5,315 bases of DNA. Source: an uncultured Lachnospiraceae bacterium (GTDB lineage: Bacteria > Bacillota > Clostridia > Lachnospirales > Lachnospiraceae). Shown here one piece after another: positions 1 to 5,171 of the stretch. The stretch's first letter is position 1, and each line of letters starts with the position of its first letter. The notes under the pieces were generated by a model. It was given only the letters and a program-made list of their open reading frames with translations. It searched no databases and had not been told where the DNA came from. The stretch is taken from NCBI GenBank assembly GCA_910576895.1, contig CAJTJZ010000095.1, positions 1-5,315 on the forward strand, in the 5' to 3' direction. The position numbers were made by a program, and so were the translations under genes.

Positions 1-1107
1 GCATTAAAGATGATTTATCAAGCAAAAAAACCAATGATTTTTGTTGGTGGTGGTGCAGTGATTTCTGGTGCATCAAAAGAATTAAAAGAATTTGTAGAAA
101 AAGTAGATGCACCTGTTACAGATTCTTTAATGGGAAAAGGTGCTTTTAATGGAGAAAATCCATATTATACAGGTATGCTTGGCATGCATGGAACAAAGAC
201 TTCTAATTTAAGTGTTATGGAATGTGATCTTTTAATTGCCATTGGTACACGTTTTTCTGATCGTGTTATTGGAAATTCAAAGGAATATGCAAAAAATGCA
301 AAAATTTTGCAGATTGACATTGATCCAGCAGAAATTAATAAAAATATTGTTGTTGATTTTGCCATTATTGGAGATGTAAAGGAAGTATTAGAGCAAATAA
401 ATGAACATTTAGAACAACAATATCATAAAGAATGGATCGATAAAGTTATGGCAAGACTGGATGCATTGCCAATGAGATATCATCAAAATGTGCTTGCAGG
501 GCCTTATATTATTGAAAGATTATATGAACTAACAGGCGGTGATGCGATTATAGTAACAGAAGTTGGACAGCATCAAATGTGGGCAGCACAATTTTATAAA
601 TACAAAAATCCAAGAACTTTAATTACTTCTGGTGGGCTTGGCACGATGGGATATGGGCTTGGAGCGGCAATTGGTGCGAAAGTAGGATGCCCTGATAAAG
701 TAGTTGTAAACATTGCAGGGGATGGCTGCTTCCGCATGAATATGAATGAACTTGCTACCTTATCAAGATATGATATTCCAGTGATAGAGATTATTTTTGA
801 TAATCATGTACTTGGAATGGTACGCCAGTGGCAGGATCTGTTTTATGGAAAACGATATTCTCAGACAGTATTAGATAAAAAAGTAGATTATGTAAAACTT
901 GCACAAGCAATGGATATAAAGGGATTTCATATAACAAAACAAGAAGAAGTAGAAGAAACACTAAAACAAGCACTTGCATTAAAACAGCCTGTAGTGATTG
1001 TATGTGAAATTGATTCTGATGAAAAAGTTTGGCCAATGGTTGCTCCCGGAGATTCGATAGGAGAGGTATTTTCTGAAGAAGATAAGGAAAAAATTGCAAA
1101 CTTATAA
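1..1107 (+). CDS. ilvB: Acetolactate synthase (AHAS) large subunit, 5'-truncated by the window edge
   Basis: This thiamine-diphosphate enzyme condenses two pyruvates to acetolactate, or pyruvate with 2-ketobutyrate, the first common step of Val/Leu/Ile synthesis in the cytosol. The reading frame is open from base 1, so the ATG at 10 is internal. 368 residues are present against about 550-570 for the family, so the N-terminal PYR domain is missing because of the window edge. Residues 1 to about 130 are the central FAD/DHS-like domain (KKPMIFVGGG, GMLGMHG, IGTRFSDR, ILQIDIDP). Residues from about 165 on are the TPP-binding domain, with VGQHQMWAAQ and the TPP/Mg motif running from GDG (240-242) to DN (267-268). 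GMVRQWQ followed by LFYGKRYSQT is the signature of anabolic AHAS rather than catabolic AlsS or other TPP enzymes. The gene ends at TAA 1105-1107. No ilvN regulatory-subunit gene follows. A terminator lies downstream, so ilvB is probably the last gene of its unit. Confidence 0.96.
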   Translation, partial: ALKMIYQAKKPMIFVGGGAVISGASKELKEFVEKVDAPVTDSLMGKGAFNGENPYYTGMLGMHGTKTSNLSVMECDLLIAIGTRFSDRVIGNSKEYAKNAKILQIDIDPAEINKNIVVDFAIIGDVKEVLEQINEHLEQQYHKEWIDKVMARLDALPMRYHQNVLAGPYIIERLYELTGGDAIIVTEVGQHQMWAAQFYKYKNPRTLITSGGLGTMGYGLGAAIGAKVGCPDKVVVNIAGDGCFRMNMNELATLSRYDIPVIEIIFDNHVLGMVRQWQDLFYGKRYSQTVLDKKVDYVKLAQAMDIKGFHITKQEEVEETLKQALALKQPVVIVCEIDSDEKVWPMVAPGDSIGEVFSEEDKEKIANL

Positions 1108-1156
1108 ATAAATGATAAAGTGATAAAAGATAAATTGGATAATTAGAAGGAAAAGT

Positions 1157-1243
1157 AGAAGCTTAGAATTTCATTTTGAGATAGATTAGCAGTAAGAATA
1201 CTCATGAACAGTCAAACGAAAAAATGGTTCTAAGCTTTTTTTT
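1157..1243 (+). terminator. Intrinsic terminator of the ilvB unit, long-range stem
   Basis: AAGCTTAGAA at 1159-1168 is exactly complementary to TTCTAAGCTT at 1228-1237. A wobble and an A-T pair can lengthen the stem to 1157-1168/1228-1239. An uninterrupted T run covers 1236-1243. The 59-nt loop is much larger than usual, but it can close further: CATTTT at 1172-1177 pairs with AAAATG at 1221-1226, and AGTA/TACT (1191-1194/1199-1202) forms a small apical hairpin. The stem is A+T rich, so termination efficiency is uncertain. Its position between ilvB and the cysS promoter fits a transcript end. Confidence 0.65.
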
Positions 1244-1293
1244 GTAGTTGAAAGGAATCGTTCCTAAAGAATCCCTAAGTATAGAATAGAATA

Positions 1294-1322
1294 TTGACAA
1301 AGTTTCTCTATTTCAATACAAT
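1294..1322 (+). promoter_or_regulatory. Sigma-A-type promoter for cysS
   Basis: A perfect -35 hexamer TTGACA (1294-1299) is separated by 17 bp from TACAAT (1317-1322), a 5/6 match to the -10 consensus. Transcription would start near 1329, leaving a leader of only about 22 nt before the cysS ATG. It lies downstream of the ilvB terminator, which supports an independent cysS operon. The leader is too short for a T-box or other riboswitch. Confidence 0.82.
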
Positions 1323-1336
1323 AAAAGGTGTAAGAC

Positions 1337-1342
1337 AGGAGG
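1337..1342 (+). promoter_or_regulatory. Ribosome binding site that fixes the cysS start
   Basis: AGGAGG lies 9 nt before ATG 1352. An in-frame TTG at 1346 would be only 3 nt away, too close for initiation. The ATG also gives the usual cysS N-terminus beginning MKIYNTLT. Confidence 0.85.
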
Positions 1343-1351
1343 TTTTTGTTT

Positions 1352-2770
1352 ATGAAGATTTATAATACCTTAACACAGAAAAAAGAGGAATTTATTCCAA
1401 TAGAAGAAAAGAAAGTTCGTATGTATGTTTGTGGGCCAACCGTTTATAACTTTATTCATATTGGAAATGCACGACCGATGATTGTTTTTGATACAGTACG
1501 CCGTTATTTTGAATATAAGGGATATCAAGTAACTTATGTATCTAATTTTACAGATATTGACGATAAAATTATTAAAAGAGCAATGGAAGAACATATGGAT
1601 ACTTCAGAAATTTCGGAACGTTACATAAAGGAAGCAAAACAGGATATGCAATCTTTAAATGTAAAGCCAGCAACGGTGCATCCAAAAGCTACAGAAGAAA
1701 TTGATGGAATGATTGCTATGATTAATACATTGATAGAAAAAGGTCATGCTTATGAAAAAAATGGAACAGTTTATTTTCGTACTCGTAGTTTTCCTGATTA
1801 TGGAAAGCTTTCAAAGAAAAATATTGATGATTTAGAAGCAGGGCATAGAAATATTCAAATAGCAGGAGAAGAAGAAAAAGAAGATCCGCTTGATTTTGTG
1901 CTTTGGAAACCCAAAAAAGAAGGAGAGCCTTTTTGGGAATCTCCTTGGAGTAAAGGACGCCCCGGCTGGCATATTGAATGTTCTGTAATGAGCAAAAAGT
2001 ATCTTGGCGATCAAATTGATATTCATGCTGGAGGAGAAGATCTTATTTTTCCACATCATGAAAATGAAATTGCACAAAGTGAAGCTGCGAATAATGTTAC
2101 ATTTTCAAGATATTGGATGCATAATGGTTTTTTAAATATTGATAATAAAAAAATGTCAAAATCGGAAGGAAACTTTTTTACGGTAAGAGAAATTGGAGAA
2201 AAATATCCACTTCAGGTACTACGTTTCTTTATGCTTAGTGCACATTACCGTAGTCCATTAAATTTTAGTGATGAATTAATGGAAGCATCAAAAAATGGTT
2301 TGGATCGTATTAAAAAAGCAGTATTTAATCTGGAGTATTTAATGAAATCATCCGATATAGAAAATGATGAACCGCTATCTCTTGCAGCAAAAAATTTGCT
2401 TCAGGAGCTTTCCGGGCATCAGACGAGATTTAATGAAGCTATGGAAAATGATTTTAATACAGCAGATGCAATTTCTTCTATTTTTGATATTGTAAAGCTT
2501 GCAAATACAAATTTAACAGCAAATTCTCCTTATATTTTAATAAAAACAATGTATGATAAGATTTTATTGCTTTGTGATGTACTTGGTATTGAAGCCAAAG
2601 AGGAACAAAAGCTACTAGATGAGGAAATTGAAAAATTGATAGAGGAACGTCAAGTAGCAAGAAAACAAAAAGATTTTGCACGAGCAGATGAGATTAGAAC
2701 AAGATTAGCATCTGCTGGAATTATTTTAGAGGATACAAGAGAAGGTGTTCGCTGGATGTGGAATAAATAG
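1352..2770 (+). CDS. cysS: Cysteinyl-tRNA synthetase
   Basis: This class I aminoacyl-tRNA synthetase charges tRNA-Cys with cysteine using ATP in the cytosol. The protein has 472 residues, close to the usual 460-470. Residues 1 to about 310 form the Rossmann catalytic domain. The HIGH motif is HIGN at 36-39 and the KMSKS loop is intact at 267-271. The zinc ligands expected from the E. coli enzyme are all visible: C27 (MYVCGPTVY), C210 (WHIECS), H235 and E239 (FPHHENE). The C-terminal part is helical and carries the family's DALR-like and tail region (EDTREGVRWMW near the end). The ATG is chosen over the TTG six bases upstream because of the AGGAGG spacing. It is the first gene of a likely operon with mrnC, rlmB and the NYN gene, the same order as in Bacillus. 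Nothing appears damaged. Confidence 0.98.
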   Translation: MKIYNTLTQKKEEFIPIEEKKVRMYVCGPTVYNFIHIGNARPMIVFDTVRRYFEYKGYQVTYVSNFTDIDDKIIKRAMEEHMDTSEISERYIKEAKQDMQSLNVKPATVHPKATEEIDGMIAMINTLIEKGHAYEKNGTVYFRTRSFPDYGKLSKKNIDDLEAGHRNIQIAGEEEKEDPLDFVLWKPKKEGEPFWESPWSKGRPGWHIECSVMSKKYLGDQIDIHAGGEDLIFPHHENEIAQSEAANNVTFSRYWMHNGFLNIDNKKMSKSEGNFFTVREIGEKYPLQVLRFFMLSAHYRSPLNFSDELMEASKNGLDRIKKAVFNLEYLMKSSDIENDEPLSLAAKNLLQELSGHQTRFNEAMENDFNTADAISSIFDIVKLANTNLTANSPYILIKTMYDKILLLCDVLGIEAKEEQKLLDEEIEKLIEERQVARKQKDFARADEIRTRLASAGIILEDTREGVRWMWNK

Positions 2771-2872
2771 ATTTCTTCTATAATGAGTGGCAGTATTTTT
2801 GACTATTGGTATGTATAATAAATAAGACAGCAAAGGAATTTGAAAAGGTTAAAAAAAGGATCGTATAATTAT

Positions 2873-3328
2873 ATGAAAGAGGATAAAGAAAAGAGAGAGC
2901 TTTCTGATCAGATTATAAAAAGTTTTGGTAAAGAAAAACAGGATACCAATCTTCTTTCTCCTTTAAATTTAGCTTACATTGGAGATGCTATTTATGAAGT
3001 AGTGATTCGAACAATTGTTTTGGAAGAAGGGAATGCTCCTGTAAATAGGCTGAATGCAAAGGCAAGAGAGTTAGTGAAAGCAAAATCGCAGGCAGTTTTT
3101 ATGCAAAACTTATTAAAGGCAAATCTTTTGACACAGAAAGAACTTTCTATTTATAAAAGAGGACGTAATGCAAAGTCAAATACATCGGCAAAAAATGCTT
3201 CTTTACAAGATTATCATACAGCAACAGGTTTTGAGGCATTGCTTGGGTATTTTTATTTGGAAGGGCAGATGGAGCATTTATTGGAGATTATTAAACAGGC
3301 AATAGAACTATCTGGATTTGAATTATAA
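2873..3328 (+). CDS. mrnC: Mini-ribonuclease III (23S rRNA maturation)
   Basis: Mini-III is an RNase III-like dsRNA endonuclease without a dsRNA-binding domain. In Bacillus it trims both ends of the 23S rRNA precursor. The 151-residue protein is within the family's usual size range. The RNase III signature is LAYIGDAIYE, with the catalytic Asp at about residue 38. It is followed by the family-specific RGRNAK and AKNA segments and by TGFEALLGYFYLEG, whose Glu is the second metal-binding acid. I chose ATG 2873. The alternative in-frame TTG at 2840 has its AAAGGA only 2 nt away and would add a basic 11-residue extension not expected in the family. The Shine-Dalgarno for the ATG (AAAGGA, 2855-2860) is about 12 nt upstream, rather far, so translation may be modest. 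It lies 102 nt after cysS, probably co-transcribed. Function is by family; the exact start is less certain. Confidence 0.93.
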   Translation: MKEDKEKRELSDQIIKSFGKEKQDTNLLSPLNLAYIGDAIYEVVIRTIVLEEGNAPVNRLNAKARELVKAKSQAVFMQNLLKANLLTQKELSIYKRGRNAKSNTSAKNASLQDYHTATGFEALLGYFYLEGQMEHLLEIIKQAIELSGFEL

Positions 3329-3353
3329 TGATAAATAAATAGAAATAATAAAT

Positions 3354-3448
3354 GGATCAATTGGCAGATGGATAGAGCCACAATCAATCGATTGGCAAAC
3401 TGATAAATTCATAATCAATCGACAGATTGGTAAATAGTAAATAGGTAA
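3354..3448 (+). repeat. Degenerate tandem repeats between mrnC and rlmB
   Basis: The 156-nt mrnC-rlmB spacer contains imperfect repeats. AATCAATCGA occurs at 3382-3391 and again at 3413-3422, 31 nt apart. TTGGCA occurs at 3361-3366 and 3392-3397, with the variant TTGGTA at 3427-3432. A 10-bp perfect palindrome, CAATCGATTG, sits at 3385-3394. I see no open reading frame, RNA motif or clear promoter here. It may be slipped or decayed sequence, or a weakly structured processing or regulatory spacer. Confidence 0.5.
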
Positions 3449-3472
3449 GATAGATGCATGGTACTAGAAAAG

Positions 3473-3478
3473 AAAGGA
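3473..3478 (+). promoter_or_regulatory. Ribosome binding site that fixes the rlmB start
   Basis: AAAGGA ends 6 nt before ATG 3485. The longer in-frame start at ATG 3458 has only a distant AGG (3443-3445) and would add nine residues before the conserved N-terminus. Confidence 0.65.
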
Positions 3479-3484
3479 TATCAC

Positions 3485-4234
3485 ATGGAAGAAGAAAATT
3501 TGACAATGGAAGGAAGAAATGCAGTATTGGAAGCATTTCGTTCTGGGAAAACCATTGATAAGCTGTTTCTTCAAGAGGGCTGTAAGGATGGACCAATTCA
3601 AACAATTCTTAGAGAAGCAAAGAAACAAGATACCATTGAATAATACGTAAAAAAGGAACGTTTAAATCAAATGTCAGAAACAGGGAATCATCAAGGTGTG
3701 ATTGCTTCTATGGCTGCATATGAATATGCTTCTTTAGAAGATGTTTTTGATCTTGCAAAAAGAAAAGAAGAACCAGTATTTTTATTAATTTTAGATGGTA
3801 TTGAAGATCCACATAATTTTGGAGCTATCATACGAACAGCACATCAGGCAGGAGTGCATGGAATTATTATTCCAAAACGTCATGCTGTTGGACTTACAGC
3901 AACCGTTGTAAAAGCATCTGCGGGAGCAATTCATTATATTCCAATTGTAAAAGTAACCAATCTTACAAATACAATGAAAGAATTAAAAAAACAAGGACTT
4001 TGGTTTGTTTGTGCAGATATGGATGGAACGGTTATGTATGATTTAGATTTAAAAGGACCAATCGGACTTGTTATAGGAAATGAGGGAACAGGGGTATCTC
4101 GACTTGTGAAAGAGAATTGTGATTTTATTGCAGGGATTCCAATGAAAGGGGAAATTGGTTCTTTAAATGCTTCTGTGGCTATGGGGATTTTATCTTATGA
4201 AATTGTACGTCAAAGAAGAATCTTGGAAAGCTGA
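3485..4234 (+). pseudogene. rlmB: 23S rRNA (guanosine-2'-O-)-methyltransferase RlmB, interrupted by an in-frame TAA
   Basis: RlmB/TrmH-family SPOUT enzymes methylate a 23S rRNA guanosine (G2251 in E. coli) using SAM. The frame runs 249 codons plus the terminal TGA, the normal RlmB length, but codon 53 (3641-3643) is TAA. The frame is identical on both sides, and homology continues straight through: EAKKQDTIE, stop, YVKKERLNQMSETGNHQGV. The stop falls inside the N-terminal L30e-like substrate-binding domain. The SPOUT catalytic domain beyond it is complete: motif 1 DPHNFGAIIRTA, motif 2 IGNEGTGVS and motif 3 IPMKGEIGSLNASVAMGI, which form the knotted SAM site. No other lesion is visible, so the change is recent, a sequence error, or tolerated. 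Two products are possible: a 52-residue fragment (3485-3643), and a separate SPOUT protein from ATG 3671 (187 aa) with a weak AAAAGGAA 13 nt upstream. I call it a pseudogene provisionally. Confidence 0.8.
3641..3643 (+). other. Premature in-frame TAA in rlmB
   Basis: TAA replaces one sense codon between DTIE and YVKKERLNQ. Single-base changes from CAA, AAA or GAA would produce it. TAA also terminates ilvB, mrnC and the small ORF in this window, so a general reassignment of TAA is excluded. Confidence 0.95.
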
Positions 4235-4281
4235 ATGTACTATTTTTAAGAAGGATTCCGATTCCTTACTATGACAGAAGT

Positions 4282-4287
4282 GGAGAG
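4282..4287 (+). promoter_or_regulatory. Ribosome binding site of the NYN gene
   Basis: GGAGAG lies 6 nt upstream of ATG 4294, in the 59-nt gap after rlmB. The same gap holds a tandem GATTCC (4254-4265) that can form a 5-bp hairpin, without a U-tract. I see no terminator, so read-through from rlmB is expected. Confidence 0.7.
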
Positions 4288-4293
4288 ATTTTT

Positions 4294-4809
4294 ATGAAAG
4301 AATATCTGCTAGTAGATGGCTATAATATTATTTTTGCATGGCCAGAATTAAAAAAGCAGGCAGATGAGAATTTGGAGGCAGCAAGATATCGGCTGGCGGA
4401 TATGCTTTGTAATTATCAGGGTTATAAAAATATTGATGTTATCCTTATTTTTGATGGGCATAAATCAAAAGGAAATGAAGGAAGTATTTTTCATTACCAT
4501 AATATTGATATTGTTTATACAAAGGAGGCACAAACTGCCGATAATTTTATTGAACTTGTAACACAAGAAGTAGGGAGAAAAACTCATATTCGAGTAGCCA
4601 CTTCCGATGGAATGGAACAAATTATTATTCTTGGAAAAGGTGCTGCTAGAATGTCAGCAAGAGAATTAAAGATAGAAATGGAAAAAACATCAAAATTAAT
4701 TAAACAAGATTTAGAAAAGCATTATCATACTGGCGGAAATAGTCTTATGGATAATCTGCCAAAAGATATGGCTGAACTATTAGAACAGCTTCGTCAAAGC
4801 GATATGTAG
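4294..4809 (+). CDS. rae1: NYN-domain endoribonuclease, YacP/Rae1 family
   Basis: The 171-residue protein matches the YacP family, a PIN-like NYN nuclease. The Bacillus member Rae1 is a ribosome-associated endonuclease that cuts certain mRNAs in a translation-dependent way. Visible features are the opening strand YLLVDGYNII with D8 and N11, VILIFDGHKSKG with D54, the segment TKEAQTADNFIE with D83, and the strand IRVATSDGMEQ with D105. Together these acids form the expected metal-binding pocket of a PIN fold. The tail, from about residue 125, is helical and charged. There is no signal peptide or membrane segment. Its place directly after rlmB is the same as yacP in Bacillus, where sigH follows; here a 54-codon ORF follows after 21 nt. 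The family assignment is strong. The Rae1 activity is inferred from homology and position only. Confidence 0.9.
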   Translation: MKEYLLVDGYNIIFAWPELKKQADENLEAARYRLADMLCNYQGYKNIDVILIFDGHKSKGNEGSIFHYHNIDIVYTKEAQTADNFIELVTQEVGRKTHIRVATSDGMEQIIILGKGAARMSARELKIEMEKTSKLIKQDLEKHYHTGGNSLMDNLPKDMAELLEQLRQSDM

Positions 4810-4816
4810 AATGGAC

Positions 4817-4826
4817 AAGGAGGTGA
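4817..4826 (+). promoter_or_regulatory. Very strong Shine-Dalgarno of the 54-codon ORF
   Basis: AAGGAGGTGA is a full-length match to the 16S rRNA anti-Shine-Dalgarno. The core GGAGG ends 7 nt before ATG 4831. It is the best ribosome binding site in the window and is the main evidence that the short ORF after it is translated. Confidence 0.85.
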
Positions 4827-4830
4827 ACAT

Positions 4831-4995
4831 ATGGCAGGCTTACAATTAGGAGAAGGAGCAAAACTTGAATTATTGGCTGATTTAGTCATTCATGAAAGGA
4901 AAAAAAATGTTCCTGAGGAGGAAATTGAAGAAAAATTGATTTTAACATATGGGCTGACAAGAGTAGAAGCTGGACAGCTTATGGCAAAAAAATAA
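4831..4995 (+). CDS. Small hypothetical protein, 54 aa
   Basis: I do not recognise this protein. It begins MAGLQLGEGAKLELLADL and ends in AGQLMAKK before TAA 4993-4995. It is charged, with no signal peptide, membrane segment or cysteines. It appears to consist of two or three short helices: residues 8-24 (acid-rich then basic), 28-39 (PEEEIEEKLILT) and 43-53 (TRVEAGQLMAK). The second half loosely resembles a small three-helix UBA-like or DNA-binding fold, but that is only an impression. Evidence for a real gene is the near-perfect Shine-Dalgarno, the 21-nt gap from the NYN gene, codon use like its neighbours, and an intrinsic terminator starting 28 nt after its stop. It is the last gene of the cysS operon. 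Confidence 0.75.
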   Translation: MAGLQLGEGAKLELLADLVIHERKKNVPEEEIEEKLILTYGLTRVEAGQLMAKK

Positions 4996-5022
4996 GGATA
5001 TGAATTTTATAATTGCTTTAAA

Positions 5023-5052
5023 ACCTGCCTATTTTTGGGCAGGTATTTTTTT
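5023..5052 (+). terminator. Intrinsic terminator of the cysS operon
   Basis: ACCTGCC (5023-5029) pairs perfectly with GGCAGGT (5038-5044), with one possible T-G pair inside and a loop of about 6-8 nt. One A and then seven T residues (5046-5052) follow. It is a GC-rich stem with a U-tract just after the small ORF, a textbook rho-independent terminator. Confidence 0.9.
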
Positions 5053-5053
5053 C

Positions 5054-5082
5054 TTGCATTTTCCCTCTATATCCTGTAAAAT
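5054..5082 (+). promoter_or_regulatory. Possible weak promoter for the decarboxylase gene
   Basis: TTGCAT (5054-5059, 3/6 to consensus) lies 17 bp before TAAAAT (5077-5082, 5/6). Transcription would begin near 5089 and include the long hairpin in the leader. The downstream gene needs a promoter after the strong terminator, and this is the best pair I see. The -35 is poor. Confidence 0.35.
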
Positions 5083-5094
5083 ACCTTTAACTTT

Positions 5095-5147
5095 GTACAA
5101 TCATCATAGTTATATTGATGAAGTAAATATAACTATGATGATTGTGC
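5095..5147 (+). repeat. Perfect 20-bp inverted repeat (leader hairpin or operator)
   Basis: The arm at 5097-5116 is the exact reverse complement of 5126-5145. The loop is 9 nt (5117-5125). A G-U wobble and a G-C pair extend the stem to 22 pairs in RNA. No T run follows on either strand, so it is not a typical intrinsic terminator. It ends 24 nt before the decarboxylase start codon and 12 nt before its ribosome binding site. It could stabilise the 5' end of the mRNA, act as a regulator site, or be a remnant of a small mobile repeat. Confidence 0.85.
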
Positions 5148-5171
5148 TGCTAAAGAAATGAGGGATTTGCG

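Noticed and set aside
1346..1351. TTG 1346 as the cysS start
   Set aside because: It is only 3 nt from AGGAGG. ATG 1352 has 9-nt spacing and gives the standard N-terminus.
2799..2819. TTGACT (2799-2804) and TATAAT (2814-2819) before mrnC as a promoter
   Set aside because: The hexamers are separated by only 9 bp, far below the 16-18 bp needed, and no proper extended -10 is present.
2840..2869. TTGAAA (2840-2845), 18 bp, TATAAT (2864-2869) as an mrnC promoter
   Set aside because: The spacing is acceptable, but transcription would start at or after the chosen ATG 2873 and remove the ribosome binding site. Such hexamers are expected by chance in AT-rich DNA.
3382..3422. The AATCAATCGA repeats as a CRISPR array
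   Set aside because: Only two 10-nt copies exist with no regular spacers, far below a CRISPR repeat length, and no cas gene is nearby.
165..3605. Minus-strand open frames at 165-365, 791-1099, 1370-1594, 1832-2077, 2478-2681 and 3384-3605
   Set aside because: The first five lie inside clearly conserved plus-strand genes. The last overlaps the mrnC-rlmB spacer and the start of rlmB. All lack good ribosome binding sites, and their translations are low-complexity Phe/Leu/Ile-rich shadows of AT-rich coding DNA.
3641..3643. Recoding of the rlmB stop (selenocysteine, pyrrolysine or a variant genetic code)
   Set aside because: Selenocysteine uses TGA and pyrrolysine uses TAG. TAA is used as a normal terminator by other genes here, so code reassignment does not explain it.
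4364..4561. Plus-strand 65-codon frame inside the NYN gene
   Set aside because: It overlaps a strongly conserved gene in another frame, has no Shine-Dalgarno, and its hydrophobic Ile/Leu-rich product is typical of an off-frame reading.
5095..5147. The long inverted repeat as a rho-independent terminator
   Set aside because: No T run follows it on either strand, and a strong terminator already lies at 5023-5052.
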